From: SAR116 cluster bacterium AG-355-O21
GTDB lineage: Bacteria; Pseudomonadota; Alphaproteobacteria; Thalassobaculales; Thalassobaculaceae
Length of the DNA: 33,888 nt
Direction: 5' to 3'
Assembly (NCBI GenBank): GCA_003280605.1
Contig: QCEM01000026.1
Location: 1 to 33,888, forward strand
This document shows positions 1-9,137 of this stretch, piece by piece (within the stretch, counting starts at the first letter, position 1; each line of letters opens with the position of its first letter). A program made the translations under genes and the position numbers. Under the pieces are notes generated by a model, which saw nothing but the letters and a program-made list of their open reading frames with translations, searched no databases and was not told the DNA's origin.

Positions 1-256
1 TATCGCCAAAAAATTGCCGGAAAAATGGGTCTGCCATCAATGATGGACGGCGGCGCTGGGCAACAACTGTTTTGGTGTAGATGTTGACCACGGCGGGTCC
101 AACCTGTTTCACCAAAGGCGCAAAGCTAAGGGTAATTTCTGCCTGCGAGCTTGGCGGGCGTTGTTCCGCCGCCAGGGTGCTTGGCCCCAGGATCAAGCCA
201 AGGGCAAGCCAGCTAAGGGCACGGCCAAGCGCTATATATCGCGTCATCATTTGCAT
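1..256 (-). CDS. DegP/Do-like periplasmic serine protease, 5' part only
   Basis: This open frame enters from the left edge and gives the first 85 residues of a protein. It begins with a basic stretch and a hydrophobic segment ending in STLAAEQ, which reads as a cleavable signal peptide of about 30 residues. Then come FAPLVKQVGPAVVNIYT (about residues 45-61) and DPFFRQFFGD (about 76-85), the hallmark N-terminus of the Do/HtrA family of periplasmic trypsin-like proteases. The catalytic His-Asp-Ser residues and the PDZ domains would lie outside the window. In-frame ATGs at 256, 250 and 247 compete as starts, and none has a convincing ribosome binding site. It follows rplQ in the same direction but behind a terminator, so it is probably a separate unit. 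The family call is firm; which paralogue (degP, degQ or mucD) cannot be told. Confidence 0.85.
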   Translation of the reverse strand, partial: MQMMTRYIALGRALSWLALGLILGPSTLAAEQRPPSSQAEITLSFAPLVKQVGPAVVNIYTKTVVAQRRRPSLMADPFFRQFFGD

Positions 257-312
257 TTTGGTACTGTCGGCGATTGCCGGTCTCTCTTCAAGGGAACGAT
301 TAAATTTACCCC

Positions 313-347
313 AAAAAAGCAAAAAGCCCCGGATCATGTCCGGGGCT
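313..347 (-). terminator. Rho-independent terminator after rplQ
   Basis: A perfect 9-bp inverted repeat (AGCCCCGGA at 325-333, TCCGGGGCT at 339-347) encloses a 5-nt loop. On the minus strand it is followed by a run of U, then GC, then six more U. It lies 22 bp past the rplQ stop codon and marks the end of the alpha operon. Confidence 0.9.
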
Positions 348-368
348 ATTAAGGTGTTTCAGCGACGC

Positions 369-806
369 TTAAATCGCGGCCGGCATGGCTGTTTGATATT
401 CTTCCTCTTGACCGGCAACAGGACCGGAATCCAAACCGCGTGCATCTTCGTCACGGTCGACCAATTCAATCACCGCCATGGGCGCACTGTCGCCATAACG
501 GAAGCCGGCTTTCAACACCCGGGTATAGCCACCCGGACGTTCACGATAACGATCCGCTAAAACATCAAATAGTTTTTTGGTCATGCCGTCGTCACGCAGT
601 TTTGCAAAAACCAATCGACGGGCGTGCAGATCGCCGCGTTTACCCAGGGTGATCAGCTTTTCAACCACCGGCCGCAGTTCTTTGGCTTTTGGCAATGTGG
701 TGATGATTTGCTCGTGCTTAATCAACGCCGCAGCCATGTTTTTAAACATCGCTTTGCGATGGCTGGCCGTGCGATTAAGTTTCCGGCCACTCTTGCGATG
801 GCGCAT
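369..806 (-). CDS. rplQ: 50S ribosomal protein bL17
   Basis: This 145-residue protein is bL17, a 50S subunit protein. The N-terminus [20 protein letters not shown] and the segment [20 protein letters not shown] are diagnostic. The conserved core covers about residues 1-117. The last 25 or so residues form a low-complexity tail rich in Glu, Asp and Ala, a common variable extension of bL17. The ATG at 806 has a good ribosome binding site (AGGAG, 7-nt spacing). It is the last gene of the rpsM-rpsK-rpoA-rplQ unit, 36 bp after rpoA and 21 bp before the terminator hairpin. Confidence 0.97.
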   Translation of the reverse strand: MRHRKSGRKLNRTASHRKAMFKNMAAALIKHEQIITTLPKAKELRPVVEKLITLGKRGDLHARRLVFAKLRDDGMTKKLFDVLADRYRERPGGYTRVLKAGFRYGDSAPMAVIELVDRDEDARGLDSGPVAGQEEEYQTAMPAAI

Positions 807-842
807 ATCTCTACTCCTGGTCCCTGCCCGTTATGGGCGTCA

Positions 843-1859
843 TCAATATGGTTCTTCGAGGCGTTTCGCCAAATCCTCGATATTCTCAGGCGGCCAATTG
901 CTTATTTCCATGCCCAGGGCTAAGCCCATGGTGGACAGCACTTCTTTGATCTCGTTGAGGCTTTTACGCCCGAAGTTTGGTGTCCGCAACATTTCTGATT
1001 CAGTTTTCTGCACCAGATCGCCGATATAAACGATGTTGTCATTTTTCAGGCAGTTTGCGGAACGCACAGACAATTCCAATTCATCGACTTTGCGCAGCAG
1101 GTTTTTATTGAACGGCAGCTCATGCTTTTCTTCAGGTTCGGCATCTGTCTGCGGCTCTTCAAAATTGATGAACAACTGCAGTTGGTCTTGCAGAATCCGC
1201 GCCGCATAAGCAATCGCATCCTCTGGGGTCAGCGAACCGTCCGTTTCCAGGCTAATCGACAATTTGTCATAGTCTGTGACCTGACCCACCCGGCTGTTAT
1301 CAACCTTGTAGGTGACTTGCCGCACCGGGCTAAAGATGGCGTCGACAGGAATTAGGCCAATCGGTGCATCTTCGGCGCGATTAGCACTGCCGGCCACATA
1401 GCCTTTGCCGTTTTCAACCGTGAGTTCCATCGAAATGGTCGCGCCATGGTCTAACGAGCAGATCACGTGATCAGGGTTCATAATCTCGATGTCTGGGCCG
1501 GTTTCGATCATCCCGGCCGTGACTTCGCCTGGGCCGTCTGCGGTCAGGCGCATACGTTTTGGGCCTTCGGCATGCATCCGCAAGGCAACCGCCTTCACGT
1601 TCAAGACAATATCGGTCACATCTTCCCGAACACCGGGAAATGATGAGAATTCGTGGAGAACGCCATCGATTTGGATTGCCGTTACGGCAGCGCCCTGCAA
1701 TGACGACAGCAGGATACGCCGTAGCGCATTACCGAGCGTTAAGCCAAAACCACGTTCCAGCGGCTCTGCAACAACCGTTGCCCGATTGGTGTTTTCTTGC
1801 CCGCTCTGGATGTCCAGCTTGTTCGGCTTAATGAGTGATTGCCAGTTTTTTTGAATCAC
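843..1859 (-). CDS. rpoA: DNA-directed RNA polymerase subunit alpha
   Basis: The 338-residue alpha subunit of RNA polymerase forms the homodimer on which beta and beta' assemble. The N-terminal dimerisation domain (about 1-235) starts [15 protein letters not shown] and contains [19 protein letters not shown]. The C-terminal domain (about 250-325) carries VRSANCLK, whose Arg266 corresponds to the Arg265 of E. coli that contacts UP-element DNA, and the helix-hairpin-helix [16 protein letters not shown]. An acidic linker separates the two. The start is GTG at 1859, supported by AAGGG 8 nt upstream; no nearby ATG fits the family N-terminus. A hairpin lies in the 96-bp gap to rpsK upstream. Confidence 0.98.
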   Translation of the reverse strand: MIQKNWQSLIKPNKLDIQSGQENTNRATVVAEPLERGFGLTLGNALRRILLSSLQGAAVTAIQIDGVLHEFSSFPGVREDVTDIVLNVKAVALRMHAEGPKRMRLTADGPGEVTAGMIETGPDIEIMNPDHVICSLDHGATISMELTVENGKGYVAGSANRAEDAPIGLIPVDAIFSPVRQVTYKVDNSRVGQVTDYDKLSISLETDGSLTPEDAIAYAARILQDQLQLFINFEEPQTDAEPEEKHELPFNKNLLRKVDELELSVRSANCLKNDNIVYIGDLVQKTESEMLRTPNFGRKSLNEIKEVLSTMGLALGMEISNWPPENIEDLAKRLEEPY

Positions 1860-1921
1860 GGATGCGGCCCTTCTGGTGTGACCCGAAATGGATCAGGTGT
1901 CTATATCAACGATTTCAAGCG

Positions 1922-1942
1922 TCAGATTTCTATGAAATCTGA
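1922..1942 (-). promoter_or_regulatory. Hairpin in the rpsK-rpoA spacer
   Basis: A perfect 9-bp inverted repeat, TCAGATTTC and GAAATCTGA with a 3-nt loop, begins 14 bp after the rpsK stop. It has no U-run on the minus strand, so it is unlikely to be a full terminator. It could be a transcript-stabilising or RNase-processing element, or a weak attenuator ahead of rpoA. The structure is seen; the role is inferred. Confidence 0.5.
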
Positions 1943-1955
1943 GCCCCTCCTAATT

Positions 1956-2348
1956 TTAGACCCGCCGACGCTTACGGGGCCGGCAACCATTATGTGGAAT
2001 CGGCGTCACATCACGGATGGATGTCACGTTGAACCCAACTGATTGCAGCGCACGCAGGGCAGACTCACGTCCCGAACCCGGTCCTGAAACCTCAATCTCA
2101 AGCGTCTTCATGCCGTGCTCTTGGGCTTTCTTGCCCGCATCTTCAGCAGCAACCTGGGCGGCATAAGGAGTCGACTTTCGGGACCCCTTGAAGCCCATTG
2201 CACCGGCCGTTGACCACGAAATCGCATTGCCTTGGGCATCGGTGATGGTGATCATGGTGTTGTTAAAGGTCGCGTTGACATGCGCCACACCGGAAGTGAT
2301 GTTCTTTTTCTCGCGGCGACGAACGCGCCCGGTCGGTTGCTTGGCCAT
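1956..2348 (-). CDS. rpsK: 30S ribosomal protein uS11
   Basis: The 130-residue uS11 sits on the platform of the 30S subunit and contacts mRNA near the Shine-Dalgarno helix. Diagnostic motifs are [22 protein letters not shown] (by position about 22-43), [28 protein letters not shown] and the C-terminal [16 protein letters not shown]. The length is normal for the family. The ATG at 2348 gives the standard N-terminus and has an AAGAGAG purine stretch upstream. It lies 64 bp after rpsM, with no sign of a promoter between them. Confidence 0.98.
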   Translation of the reverse strand: MAKQPTGRVRRREKKNITSGVAHVNATFNNTMITITDAQGNAISWSTAGAMGFKGSRKSTPYAAQVAAEDAGKKAQEHGMKTLEIEVSGPGSGRESALRALQSVGFNVTSIRDVTPIPHNGCRPRKRRRV

Positions 2349-2412
2349 GGTTTCTGTCTCTCTTCAATCCTGGACCCGGAGGACCCTGTTACGCAAAAAC
2401 GCTGTCGTAAAA

Positions 2413-2781
2413 TTATTTCTTCTTGCCGGCGATCGGCCGTGCGGGGCCTTTGCGGGTCCGCGCATTGGTGTGGGTTCGCTGACCGCGGACCGGTAAACCT
2501 TTCCGATGCCGCAGACCGCGCAAACACCCAAGATCCATCAGGCGTTTAATGTTCATTGCGGTTTGCCGGCGCAGGTCGCCTTCAACAACAAAATCGCGGT
2601 CAATGAAATCACGCACCCGCCCAACTTCGTCCTCAGTCATCTCGTTGACTCGGCGCTCAAACGGAATGCCAATCTCACTACAGATCCGGGTTGCCGAGGT
2701 CCGGCCAATCCCATGAATATAGGTTAAGGCGATTTCAACGCGCTTTTGCGTTGGAATATTTACGCCTGCAATGCGTGCCAC
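2413..2781 (-). CDS. rpsM: 30S ribosomal protein uS13
   Basis: The 122-residue uS13 lies in the 30S head and contacts 50S in an inter-subunit bridge; its basic tail reaches toward the P-site tRNA. It starts [20 protein letters not shown] and holds IHGIGRTSA, followed by [19 protein letters not shown] and a Lys-rich end (GKKK). The start codon is GTG at 2781 with GGAG 8 nt upstream. It is the first gene after the promoter at 2899-2926, so it heads the alpha operon. rpmJ, which precedes rpsM in enterobacteria, is absent from the gap upstream; alphaproteobacteria usually carry it elsewhere. Confidence 0.98.
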   Translation of the reverse strand: MARIAGVNIPTQKRVEIALTYIHGIGRTSATRICSEIGIPFERRVNEMTEDEVGRVRDFIDRDFVVEGDLRRQTAMNIKRLMDLGCLRGLRHRKGLPVRGQRTHTNARTRKGPARPIAGKKK

Positions 2782-2898
2782 GTCCCTTACTCCTCACATA
2801 GGGCTAAATCAGCCCCCATACGACAACCACCAGCTGTGCCTATCGTCATTTCCAACAAGGTATGTGGTGTCGCTCGATGCTGCTTTCCGAGGCACGGG

Positions 2899-2926
2899 AT
2901 TATATTGCCCGCCGCCGACAAGTCAA
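2899..2926 (-). promoter_or_regulatory. Sigma70-type promoter of the alpha operon
   Basis: In the 166-bp gap between adk and rpsM the minus strand reads TTGACT (plus 2921-2926), a 16-bp spacer and a perfect TATAAT (plus 2899-2904). The expected start of transcription is near 2892, which leaves a leader of about 110 nt before the rpsM GTG. The leader contains a small hairpin (GGGCT at 2801-2805, AGCCC at 2811-2815) just ahead of the ribosome binding site. The sequence match is strong; activity is inferred. Confidence 0.75.
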
Positions 2927-2947
2927 CAACCGTGTCACCACCTACCA

Positions 2948-3523
2948 TTAACGTCGTCCACCTACCAGCGTGCCGATCTCGGCCGACACTTGATCGATTG
3001 CTGCCATCCCATCAACTGCTTTCAAAGCCCCTTTAGACTCATAAAACGGCAAAATGGGTGCCGTCTGCTGCCGGTAGACCGACAACCGATGCCGAACTGT
3101 CTCTTCATTGTCGTCGCTTCGATCGTTACCGGTTTCCTTGGCCCGGGTCTTGATCCGGTCAACCAGAATCTCTTCGTCCACCCGCAGTTCAATGACGTGA
3201 TCAATGGTCAAACCTTTATGGTTCAACATCGAATCCAAGGCCTCTGCCTGACCGACCGTCCGCGGAAAACCATCCAGGATGAAGCCGTTCACACAATCAG
3301 CTTGGCCGATCCGATCCTCGATCAGTGCAACCATAATCTCGTCAGGCACAAGATTGCCCGCATCCATGATTTCTTTGACGCGGAGGCCGAGCTCGGTTCC
3401 GGCGGCAACAGCTTCCCGCAGCATATCACCCGTCGACAGCTGGACGATGCCAAAAGCCGACACTAAGCGCTTCGCCTGGGTGCCTTTGCCAGCGCCAGGA
3501 GGGCCCAACAGGATTACGTTCAT
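2948..3523 (-). CDS. adk: Adenylate kinase, short-LID form
   Basis: This cytosolic enzyme interconverts ATP plus AMP with two ADP and balances the adenylate pool. The P-loop [10 protein letters not shown] is at residues 7-16, the AMP-binding STGDMLR at 30-36 and DGFPRT at 84-89. After [12 protein letters not shown] comes a short LID, without the Cys-containing zinc insert of long forms. The length of 191 residues fits the short class common in alphaproteobacteria. The ATG overlaps the secY stop as ATGA, implying translational coupling. Its place between secY and rpsM is the usual one. No terminator is visible after it, so read-through into rpsM is possible. Confidence 0.97.
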   Translation of the reverse strand: MNVILLGPPGAGKGTQAKRLVSAFGIVQLSTGDMLREAVAAGTELGLRVKEIMDAGNLVPDEIMVALIEDRIGQADCVNGFILDGFPRTVGQAEALDSMLNHKGLTIDHVIELRVDEEILVDRIKTRAKETGNDRSDDNEETVRHRLSVYRQQTAPILPFYESKGALKAVDGMAAIDQVSAEIGTLVGGRR

Positions 3524-4869
3524 CCGCGTTTACCCCGTAGTTTAGATTTCTTAACCAGGCCCTCGTACTGATGGGCCAGTAAATGTGATTGAACCTGCGC
3601 CACCGTATCCATGGTCACCGTCACCACAATCAGCAGACTGGTTCCTCCAAAATAGAACGGCACAGAATATTGACTGATTAAAATTTCCGGGAGGATACAG
3701 ACCGCTGCGAGATAGGCCGCCCCTGCAACCGTTAACCGGGTCAGCACATAATCCAGATAATCGGCGGTATTCTTACCAGGGCGGATGCCGGGAATGAAGC
3801 CACCATATTTGCGCAAGTTTTCGGCTGTTTCGACCGGATTAAAGACAATTGCTGTGTAGAAGAAGGCAAAGAAAACGATCATCCCAATGTAGATCGCCAT
3901 ATACAGCGGTTGCCCCCGGCCCAGCATGGCAGCAGCCGTGCCCAGCCATTCCGGCCCTGAACCACCGGCAGCCGAAAATCCTGCCAAGGTCGCCGGCATC
4001 AACAGAATGGAGCTGGCGAAAATTGGCGGAATAACACCGGCAACGTTCAGCTTTAACGGCAGATGTGAGCTATCGCCGCCGAACATTTGGTTGCCCATTT
4101 GGCGTTTTGGATACTGGATCAAGATGCGGCGCTGCGAGCGCTCAACAAAGACGATGAAACCAATGACGATGACCGACATGACCAGCAGGAAGACGATCAA
4201 AATCGCTGATAAAGCGCCGGTCCGGCCGAGTTCAAGAGTCCCGGCCAAAGCGGACGGCAAATTCGCCACGATACCGGCAAAGATGATCAGTGAGATACCG
4301 TTACCGACGCCGCGTGCGGTGATCTGCTCACCCAGCCACATCAAGAAAATCGTGCCGCCGACAAGTGTGATCACCGCTGTCATGCGGAAGAACATGCCGG
4401 GATCAATCACCGGCGAGCCCTGGGAGGTGGAGAAATTCTCCAAACCAACAGCAATCCCATAGGCTTGCACTGCCGCTAAGATAACCGTCAGATAGCGAGT
4501 GTATTGGTTGATTTTTTTACGGCCAACCTCACCCTCTTTTTTGAGCGCCTCAAGATTGGGAGAGACTGCAGTCATTAACTGCATGATAATGGCGGCGGAA
4601 ATATACGGCATAATGTTGAGGGCAAAAATCGTCATTCGCCCCAGCGCACCGCCGGCGAACATATCAAACATACCCAAGATGCCGCCTTGGGTTTGCTGGA
4701 AGACTTCGGCCAAGACGGCGGAATCAATCCCCGGCAACGGAATATAGGTGCCAAGGCGATAAACCACCAAAGCCGCCAGCGTGAAAACGATCCGCCGTTT
4801 CAGCTCTGATGCTTTGGAAAACGCCCCAAGGTTCATCCCCTGCGCCATGCGTTCCGCACTTGAAGCCAT
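3520..4869 (-). CDS. secY: Protein translocase subunit SecY
   Basis: SecY is the channel-forming subunit of the SecYEG translocon in the inner membrane. The 449-residue protein begins with a short cytosolic segment containing [20 protein letters not shown] and shows about ten hydrophobic membrane spans. Family signatures include YIPLPGID, the periplasmic plug region [22 protein letters not shown] (about 67-88), [18 protein letters not shown], and the C-terminal [20 protein letters not shown]. It ends the spc cluster, starts 9 bp after rplO and overlaps adk by 4 bp. Its partner SecE is encoded 26 kb away in this window; secG is not present here. Confidence 0.98.
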   Translation of the reverse strand: MASSAERMAQGMNLGAFSKASELKRRIVFTLAALVVYRLGTYIPLPGIDSAVLAEVFQQTQGGILGMFDMFAGGALGRMTIFALNIMPYISAAIIMQLMTAVSPNLEALKKEGEVGRKKINQYTRYLTVILAAVQAYGIAVGLENFSTSQGSPVIDPGMFFRMTAVITLVGGTIFLMWLGEQITARGVGNGISLIIFAGIVANLPSALAGTLELGRTGALSAILIVFLLVMSVIVIGFIVFVERSQRRILIQYPKRQMGNQMFGGDSSHLPLKLNVAGVIPPIFASSILLMPATLAGFSAAGGSGPEWLGTAAAMLGRGQPLYMAIYIGMIVFFAFFYTAIVFNPVETAENLRKYGGFIPGIRPGKNTADYLDYVLTRLTVAGAAYLAAVCILPEILISQYSVPFYFGGTSLLIVVTVTMDTVAQVQSHLLAHQYEGLVKKSKLRGKRG

Positions 4870-4878
4870 GACCTAGTC

Positions 4879-5364
4879 TTACCCTTCCGCTGCTGCAGGT
4901 GCCGCAGCTCGGGTAACGGTTACCGAACCACCGGCTTTTTCAACGGCCTCAACGGCCGCTTTGCTGGCGCCGGCAACGTGGATCTGAACTTTCGCCGTCA
5001 GCGCGCCTTTGGCCAACAAACGAATACCATCACGGCCACGCTTACCAAGGCCGATGGCCCGCAAAGCCTCGGTATCGATCGGCTTTTTACCATCTAACTG
5101 TTTGGCATCAATGGCCTTTTGCACATCGCCAATATTGACAACCGCAAACAGCTTACGAAAAATATTCGTGAAGCCACGTTTCGGCAGCCGCCGATTGATT
5201 GGCATTTGCCCGCCTTCGAAGCCATTGATGGCCACGCCCGAGCGAGATTTTTGGCCCTTTTGGCCGTGGGTTGAGGTCTTACCCATGCCAGAACCGCTGC
5301 CGCGGCCCACGCGCTTGCGCACTTTGCGGGCACCCGGGTTATCGCGAAGGTCATTAAGTTGCAT
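4879..5364 (-). CDS. rplO: 50S ribosomal protein uL15
   Basis: The 161-residue uL15 is a 50S protein with a long, basic, Gly-rich N-terminal extension that threads into 23S rRNA. Visible motifs are [57 protein letters not shown] and the globular C-terminal part with [20 protein letters not shown]. The last dozen residues are Ala-rich (APAAAEG) and variable. The ATG at 5364 gives the standard start. The gene lies between rpmD and secY in the order usual for the spc cluster. Confidence 0.97.
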   Translation of the reverse strand: MQLNDLRDNPGARKVRKRVGRGSGSGMGKTSTHGQKGQKSRSGVAINGFEGGQMPINRRLPKRGFTNIFRKLFAVVNIGDVQKAIDAKQLDGKKPIDTEALRAIGLGKRGRDGIRLLAKGALTAKVQIHVAGASKAAVEAVEKAGGSVTVTRAAAPAAAEG

Positions 5365-5409
5365 GTCACGCGCTCCAGCTCAAACGGCCTCAGGCCGCCA
5401 TATCAAAGG

Positions 5410-5610
5410 TTATTTCGAGGTCTCTTCGACCCGCACCAAATGATGCACTTTGTTGATCATCCCACGCACCGAGGGTGTATCTTCCAATGTGCGGGTGCGA
5501 TGCATCTTATTCAAGCCCAGACCAACCAAGGTTTGACGCTGATATTGCTTGCGCCCAATTGGACTGCCGATCTGGGTAACGGTTACCGTCTGGGTTTTCT
5601 TGGTAGCCAT
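5410..5610 (-). CDS. rpmD: 50S ribosomal protein uL30
   Basis: This 66-residue protein is uL30, a small 50S protein. It matches the family in [20 protein letters not shown] and [20 protein letters not shown], followed by [16 protein letters not shown]. The length is normal. It lies 20 bp after rpsE and 45 bp before rplO, the canonical spc order. uL30 is dispensable in some bacteria, so its presence is worth recording. Confidence 0.96.
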   Translation of the reverse strand: MATKKTQTVTVTQIGSPIGRKQYQRQTLVGLGLNKMHRTRTLEDTPSVRGMINKVHHLVRVEETSK

Positions 5611-5630
5611 GGTTTCTTCCCTTCTCGCCC

Positions 5631-6182
5631 TTAGCTGGCAGCTGCAGCAGGTTCGTCACTGCGCTCAAACAGGTCAGCAACTTTTTTGCCGCGTTTACCA
5701 GCAATCGAGCGTGGCGAGTTCATGTTCTGCAGGCCTTCGAAAGTTGCCTTGATCATATTATGCGGGTTTGATGTGCCCATCGATTTGGCAACGACATCCT
5801 GCACCCCGAGGGCTTCAAAAATCGCCCGCATTGGGCCACCTGCGATGATACCGGTACCGGATGGTGCCGCCCGCAGCAGGACCCGACCGGCACCAAAGCG
5901 GCCACGACCGTCATGGTGCAAGGTCCGACCTTCCCGTAAAGGAACCCGGATCATGTTGCGTTTTGCCGATTCAGTAGCCTTGCGGATCGCCTCAGGCACT
6001 TCCCGTGCCTTCCCCGAGCCATGGCCAACACGGCCGCGGCCGTCACCAACCACAACAACCGCTGCAAAACCAAAACGCCGGCCGCCCTTGACCACTTTGG
6101 CAACACGGTTAATGCCAACTAATTTCTCAATCAGTTCCGGCTCTTCGCGCTGGCTCCGGTCTTGTCTTTCGCCACGTGCCAT
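5631..6182 (-). CDS. rpsE: 30S ribosomal protein uS5
   Basis: The 183-residue uS5 is a 30S protein near the mRNA entry channel and the decoding centre, involved in accuracy. The N-terminal dsRBD-like domain includes [19 protein letters not shown] and [17 protein letters not shown]. The C-terminal domain includes [32 protein letters not shown] and [19 protein letters not shown]. The loop KGGRRFG, where spectinomycin-resistance changes occur in E. coli, looks ordinary. An Arg- and Glu-rich N-terminal lead of about 20 residues and an Ala tail are variable features. It starts 17 bp after rplR. Confidence 0.97.
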   Translation of the reverse strand: MARGERQDRSQREEPELIEKLVGINRVAKVVKGGRRFGFAAVVVVGDGRGRVGHGSGKAREVPEAIRKATESAKRNMIRVPLREGRTLHHDGRGRFGAGRVLLRAAPSGTGIIAGGPMRAIFEALGVQDVVAKSMGTSNPHNMIKATFEGLQNMNSPRSIAGKRGKKVADLFERSDEPAAAAS

Positions 6183-6199
6183 AAATCAAACCCCTTGGA

Positions 6200-6562
6200 T
6201 CAAAACTGCAGGCCGCCCTCACGGGCGCCGTCGGCCAGGGCCTTCACCCGACCATGATAAAGATAAGCACCGCGATCAAAGAGAACGGCTTCGATCCCCT
6301 TGGCCTTCGCGCGCTCGGCAATAAGCTTACCGACAGCCGACGCAGCATCCTTGCCGGCACCGCTTTTCAGCTCATCACGCATGCTCTTTTCCAGTGTCGA
6401 TGCAGCAGCCAAGGTAACGCCTTGGTTATCATCAATCACTTGCGCATAGATATGCCGCCCGGAACGGTGAACCGACAGCCGTGGCTGGCCGTTAGCGCGC
6501 TTTTTTAAAGCCCGCCGATTACGCAGCTTGCGCCGCTCAAATAGTTCTTGTGTGCTCAACAT
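6200..6562 (-). CDS. rplR: 50S ribosomal protein uL18
   Basis: The 120-residue uL18 binds 5S rRNA together with uL5 in the central protuberance of the 50S subunit. The basic N-terminus ([20 protein letters not shown]) is the 5S-binding part. [28 protein letters not shown] and the C-terminal [20 protein letters not shown] are the family motifs. Length and position between rplF and rpsE are canonical. The gap to rplF is 11 bp, so coupled translation is likely. Confidence 0.97.
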   Translation of the reverse strand: MLSTQELFERRKLRNRRALKKRANGQPRLSVHRSGRHIYAQVIDDNQGVTLAAASTLEKSMRDELKSGAGKDAASAVGKLIAERAKAKGIEAVLFDRGAYLYHGRVKALADGAREGGLQF

Positions 6563-6573
6563 CGCTCAGGCCC

Positions 6574-7107
6574 CTACTTCTTCTTGCCTTCCTTACGAAG
6601 GATTTGTTCGTTGGCATAACGAACGCCTTTACCCTTGAAGGGCTCAGGTGGACGATAAGCGCGGATTTCGGACGCCATTTGGCCGATTTTTTGTTTATCG
6701 GAACCGGAAATAGCAATCGCGGTCGGACGCTCACATTTGACTGTGATTTCCTTTGGGATCGGATAATGCACCGGATGGCTGAAGCCAAGCGCCAAAACCA
6801 GGTTCTGACCCTCAACGGCGGCCCGGTAACCAACCCCACTGATTTCCAAATTTACGGTGAAGCCTTCGCTGACACCGGTCACGGCATTGGCAATCTGACT
6901 GCGCGTGGTGCCCCACATCGAGCGCGCTTTTTTACCTGCGTCCCGCGGCGTGACAGTTACCATACCGTCGGCGATATCGACCGCGACTTCCGGCAATAAC
7001 GCCACCTGTAACTCGCCAAGCTTACCCTTGGCGGTCACCATGTCGTTGGCAACCTCAACCGACACCCCATCAGGGATTGCCACTGGATATTTACCAATTC
7101 GTGACAT
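6574..7107 (-). CDS. rplF: 50S ribosomal protein uL6
   Basis: The 177-residue uL6 sits near the sarcin-ricin loop and the factor-binding site of the 50S subunit. It starts MSRIGKYPVAIPDGVSVEV and consists of two similar domains of about 80 residues. The second carries the signature PEPFKGKGVRYANEQILRKE before the Lys-rich end. Length and position after rpsH are usual. The 12-bp spacing to rpsH fits one polycistronic message. Confidence 0.97.
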   Translation of the reverse strand: MSRIGKYPVAIPDGVSVEVANDMVTAKGKLGELQVALLPEVAVDIADGMVTVTPRDAGKKARSMWGTTRSQIANAVTGVSEGFTVNLEISGVGYRAAVEGQNLVLALGFSHPVHYPIPKEITVKCERPTAIAISGSDKQKIGQMASEIRAYRPPEPFKGKGVRYANEQILRKEGKKK

Positions 7108-7119
7108 CAGCCAACTCCA

Positions 7120-7518
7120 TCAAAATACGTGGCAAAGGACTTCGCCGCCAATATTGGCCGCGCGTGCTTCAACATCTGACATGACACCACGTGGGGTCGA
7201 CAGGATGGCAATACCTAAACCGTTATAGACACGTTTAAGATCGCTGATCCCTGAGTAGACCCGCCGTCCTGGCGTCGACACTCGTTTGATTTCACGAATC
7301 ACAGGCTCACCATCAAAATACTTCAGCTCAATGGTCAGTTCCATCATACCGCTACTGAAATCGGTACGGCTATAGCCACGGATGTACCCTTCGCGCTGAA
7401 GCACATCGAGCACATTACTGCGCAACTTCGACGCTGGGCTGTTCACCGTATTATGACCTGCAGTCTGGCCATTACGGATCCGTGTCAACATGTCCCCAAG
7501 AGGATCGCTCATGGTCAT
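7120..7518 (-). CDS. rpsH: 30S ribosomal protein uS8
   Basis: The 132-residue uS8 binds the central domain of 16S rRNA early in 30S assembly; in E. coli it also represses the spc operon by binding its own mRNA. The N-terminus [16 protein letters not shown] and the C-terminal [20 protein letters not shown] are diagnostic. Two ATGs are possible: 7518 (adding Met-Thr) and 7512. The GGGGAG motif lies 8 nt before the first and 14 nt before the second, which favours 7518. I could not identify an S8-binding mRNA structure near rplE by eye. Confidence 0.97.
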   Translation of the reverse strand: MTMSDPLGDMLTRIRNGQTAGHNTVNSPASKLRSNVLDVLQREGYIRGYSRTDFSSGMMELTIELKYFDGEPVIREIKRVSTPGRRVYSGISDLKRVYNGLGIAILSTPRGVMSDVEARAANIGGEVLCHVF

Positions 7519-7533
7519 TTTATGTTCTCCCCT

Positions 7534-7839
7534 TTACCAGCTCGACTTGACCAGGCCCGGAATTTGGCCGGTCGAACCAAGCTCGCGCAAAGCAATCCGC
7601 GACATTTTAAACTTGCGGTAATAGGCGCGTGGACGGCCGGTTACTTCGCAGCGATTACGAATTCTAATTTTAGCGCCGTTACGTGGCATCTCGGCCAGTT
7701 TCAAGCGTGCATTAAAACGCTCTTCCATTGGCAGGTCCCGGTTATCGGCAATCTCTTTCAAGCGGGTCCGTTTTGCCGCATGGGCGTCAACTAAACGCCG
7801 GCGGTTCTTGTCTTTCTGAATCGCGCTTTTCTTGGCCAT
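7534..7839 (-). CDS. rpsN: 30S ribosomal protein uS14, zinc-free type
   Basis: The 101-residue uS14 is a 30S head protein next to uS3 and uS10. The start [17 protein letters not shown] and the core [20 protein letters not shown] identify it. There is no CxxC pair, so it belongs to the long, zinc-independent type. The frame stays open 24 codons further upstream, but the ATG at 7839 gives the family N-terminus, has AGGAG 10 nt upstream and leaves a 19-bp gap after rplE. The upstream ATG would overlap rplE and add residues unlike uS14. Confidence 0.97.
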   Translation of the reverse strand: MAKKSAIQKDKNRRRLVDAHAAKRTRLKEIADNRDLPMEERFNARLKLAEMPRNGAKIRIRNRCEVTGRPRAYYRKFKMSRIALRELGSTGQIPGLVKSSW

Positions 7840-7858
7840 TCTCGAATACTCCTGGCGA

Positions 7859-8398
7859 TCACTTGACGAAGGGAAAATTGAAGCCACGCAACAATTCACG
7901 CGCTTCGTCATCGGTTTTCGCCGTCGTTACGACGATAATATCTAAACCGCGAATGGTATCGACCTTGTCATAGTCGATTTCCGGAAACACGATTTGTTCC
8001 TTGAGGCCCATGGCGTAGTTACCACGGCCATCAAAACTGCGCCCATTCAAGCCCCGGAAATCTCGCACCCGCGGCAGGGCAATGGTGACCAAGCGGTCAA
8101 TGAATTCAAACATCTTGTCACGCCGCAACGTGACCTTAGCGCCAATCGGCATGCCCTCACGAAGCTTAAAACCGGCGATTGATTTCTTCGCCAATGTCAC
8201 CACCGGCTTTTGCCCTGTAATCCGGGTCAAATCATCGACGGCAGCTTGGATCTTTTTGGAATCCTGAACCGCTTCGCCGACGCCCATGTTCAAGACGACT
8301 TTTTCAAGCCGCGGCACCTGCATCACGTTGGCGTAACCAAACTTCTCCAGCATTGCCGGTTTGATGGTTGACTTATACTGCTCTTGAAGACGTGTCAT
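7859..8398 (-). CDS. rplE: 50S ribosomal protein uL5
   Basis: The 179-residue uL5 binds 5S rRNA and contacts the P-site tRNA and the 30S head from the central protuberance. Motifs are [40 protein letters not shown], the substrate-like loop [20 protein letters not shown], and [20 protein letters not shown], followed by [17 protein letters not shown]. The length is the family norm. It starts 24 bp after rplX and is followed by rpsN, the canonical order. Confidence 0.98.
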   Translation of the reverse strand: MTRLQEQYKSTIKPAMLEKFGYANVMQVPRLEKVVLNMGVGEAVQDSKKIQAAVDDLTRITGQKPVVTLAKKSIAGFKLREGMPIGAKVTLRRDKMFEFIDRLVTIALPRVRDFRGLNGRSFDGRGNYAMGLKEQIVFPEIDYDKVDTIRGLDIIVVTTAKTDDEARELLRGFNFPFVK

Positions 8399-8422
8399 TT
8401 CACTTCAATCCCTGATCGGCAC

Positions 8423-8746
8423 TTAGGCATCAATCACTTCGCCGGAGCCTTTGGCGAAGCGAACCTTGCGGCCATCATCCAGTTGGCGGTAACCAACCCG
8501 TGTCGGTTTATCGGTCTTCGGGTCCACATGGGCGACATTCGAGATATGCAATGATGCTTCTTTCTCGACAATGCCGCCTTGGCTCCCCTGCGTTGGCTTG
8601 GTGTGGCGTTTAACCAAATTCACCCCTTGGACAAGCACCCGGTTCTTTTCCCGCAAAACACTTGTCACTTCGCCAGATTTACCTTTATCGCGACCGGTGG
8701 TGACAACCACCTTGTCGCCTTTCTTAATTTTAAACTTCTGCGCCAT
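8423..8746 (-). CDS. rplX: 50S ribosomal protein uL24
   Basis: The 107-residue uL24 is one of the initiator proteins of 50S assembly and lies near the exit tunnel. The KOW motif region [20 protein letters not shown] (about 8-27) and [20 protein letters not shown] (about 39-58) are diagnostic, followed by [15 protein letters not shown]. Its ATG shares one base with the rplN stop (TAATG), which implies termination-reinitiation coupling. Confidence 0.97.
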   Translation of the reverse strand: MAQKFKIKKGDKVVVTTGRDKGKSGEVTSVLREKNRVLVQGVNLVKRHTKPTQGSQGGIVEKEASLHISNVAHVDPKTDKPTRVGYRQLDDGRKVRFAKGSGEVIDA

Positions 8747-9114
8747 TACAGCACCTCCGGTGCCAAAGACACGATTTTCATAAAGGACTTACCGCGCAAC
8801 TCACGTGTCACTGGGCCGAAAATACGTGTGCCGATTGGCTCGTTTTGCTTGTTAATCAAAACTGCAGCATTGCTATCAAAGCGAATGGCCGTGCCGTCAA
8901 CCCGCCGAATCTCTTTTGATGTCCGCACGATAACCGCACGATGAACATCACCTTTTTTCACCCGCCCACGTGGGATCGCCTCTTTCACCGAGACCACGAT
9001 CACATCGCCCACAGCGGCGGTTTTCCGCTTAGAGCCACCAAGAACCTTGATGCACTGCACACGGCGGGCACCTGAATTGTCGGCGACTTCAAGATTGGTT
9101 TGCATCTGGATCAT
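8746..9114 (-). CDS. rplN: 50S ribosomal protein uL14
   Basis: The 122-residue uL14 lies at the subunit interface and forms inter-subunit bridges with 16S rRNA. It begins [20 protein letters not shown] and contains [40 protein letters not shown] and [10 protein letters not shown]. Length is exactly as in most bacteria. It opens the spc part of the cluster, but the gap to rpsQ is only 23 bp, so there is little room for a separate promoter and S10 and spc probably share one transcript. Confidence 0.98.
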   Translation of the reverse strand: MIQMQTNLEVADNSGARRVQCIKVLGGSKRKTAAVGDVIVVSVKEAIPRGRVKKGDVHRAVIVRTSKEIRRVDGTAIRFDSNAAVLINKQNEPIGTRIFGPVTRELRGKSFMKIVSLAPEVL

Positions 9115-9137
9115 AAGATTACTCCTTCAGCGCCAAA

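Noticed and set aside
2782-2947. A possible rpmJ (bL36) gene between adk and rpsM
   Set aside because: No frame with the Cys-rich bL36 pattern is present; the gap holds a promoter and leader instead.
7840-7911. A 24-residue N-terminal extension of uS14
   Set aside because: It overlaps rplE, is unlike any uS14 N-terminus I know, and the internal ATG has its own AGGAG.
9115-9137. A separate spc promoter between rpsQ and rplN
   Set aside because: The gap is only 23 bp and shows no -10 or -35 pattern.
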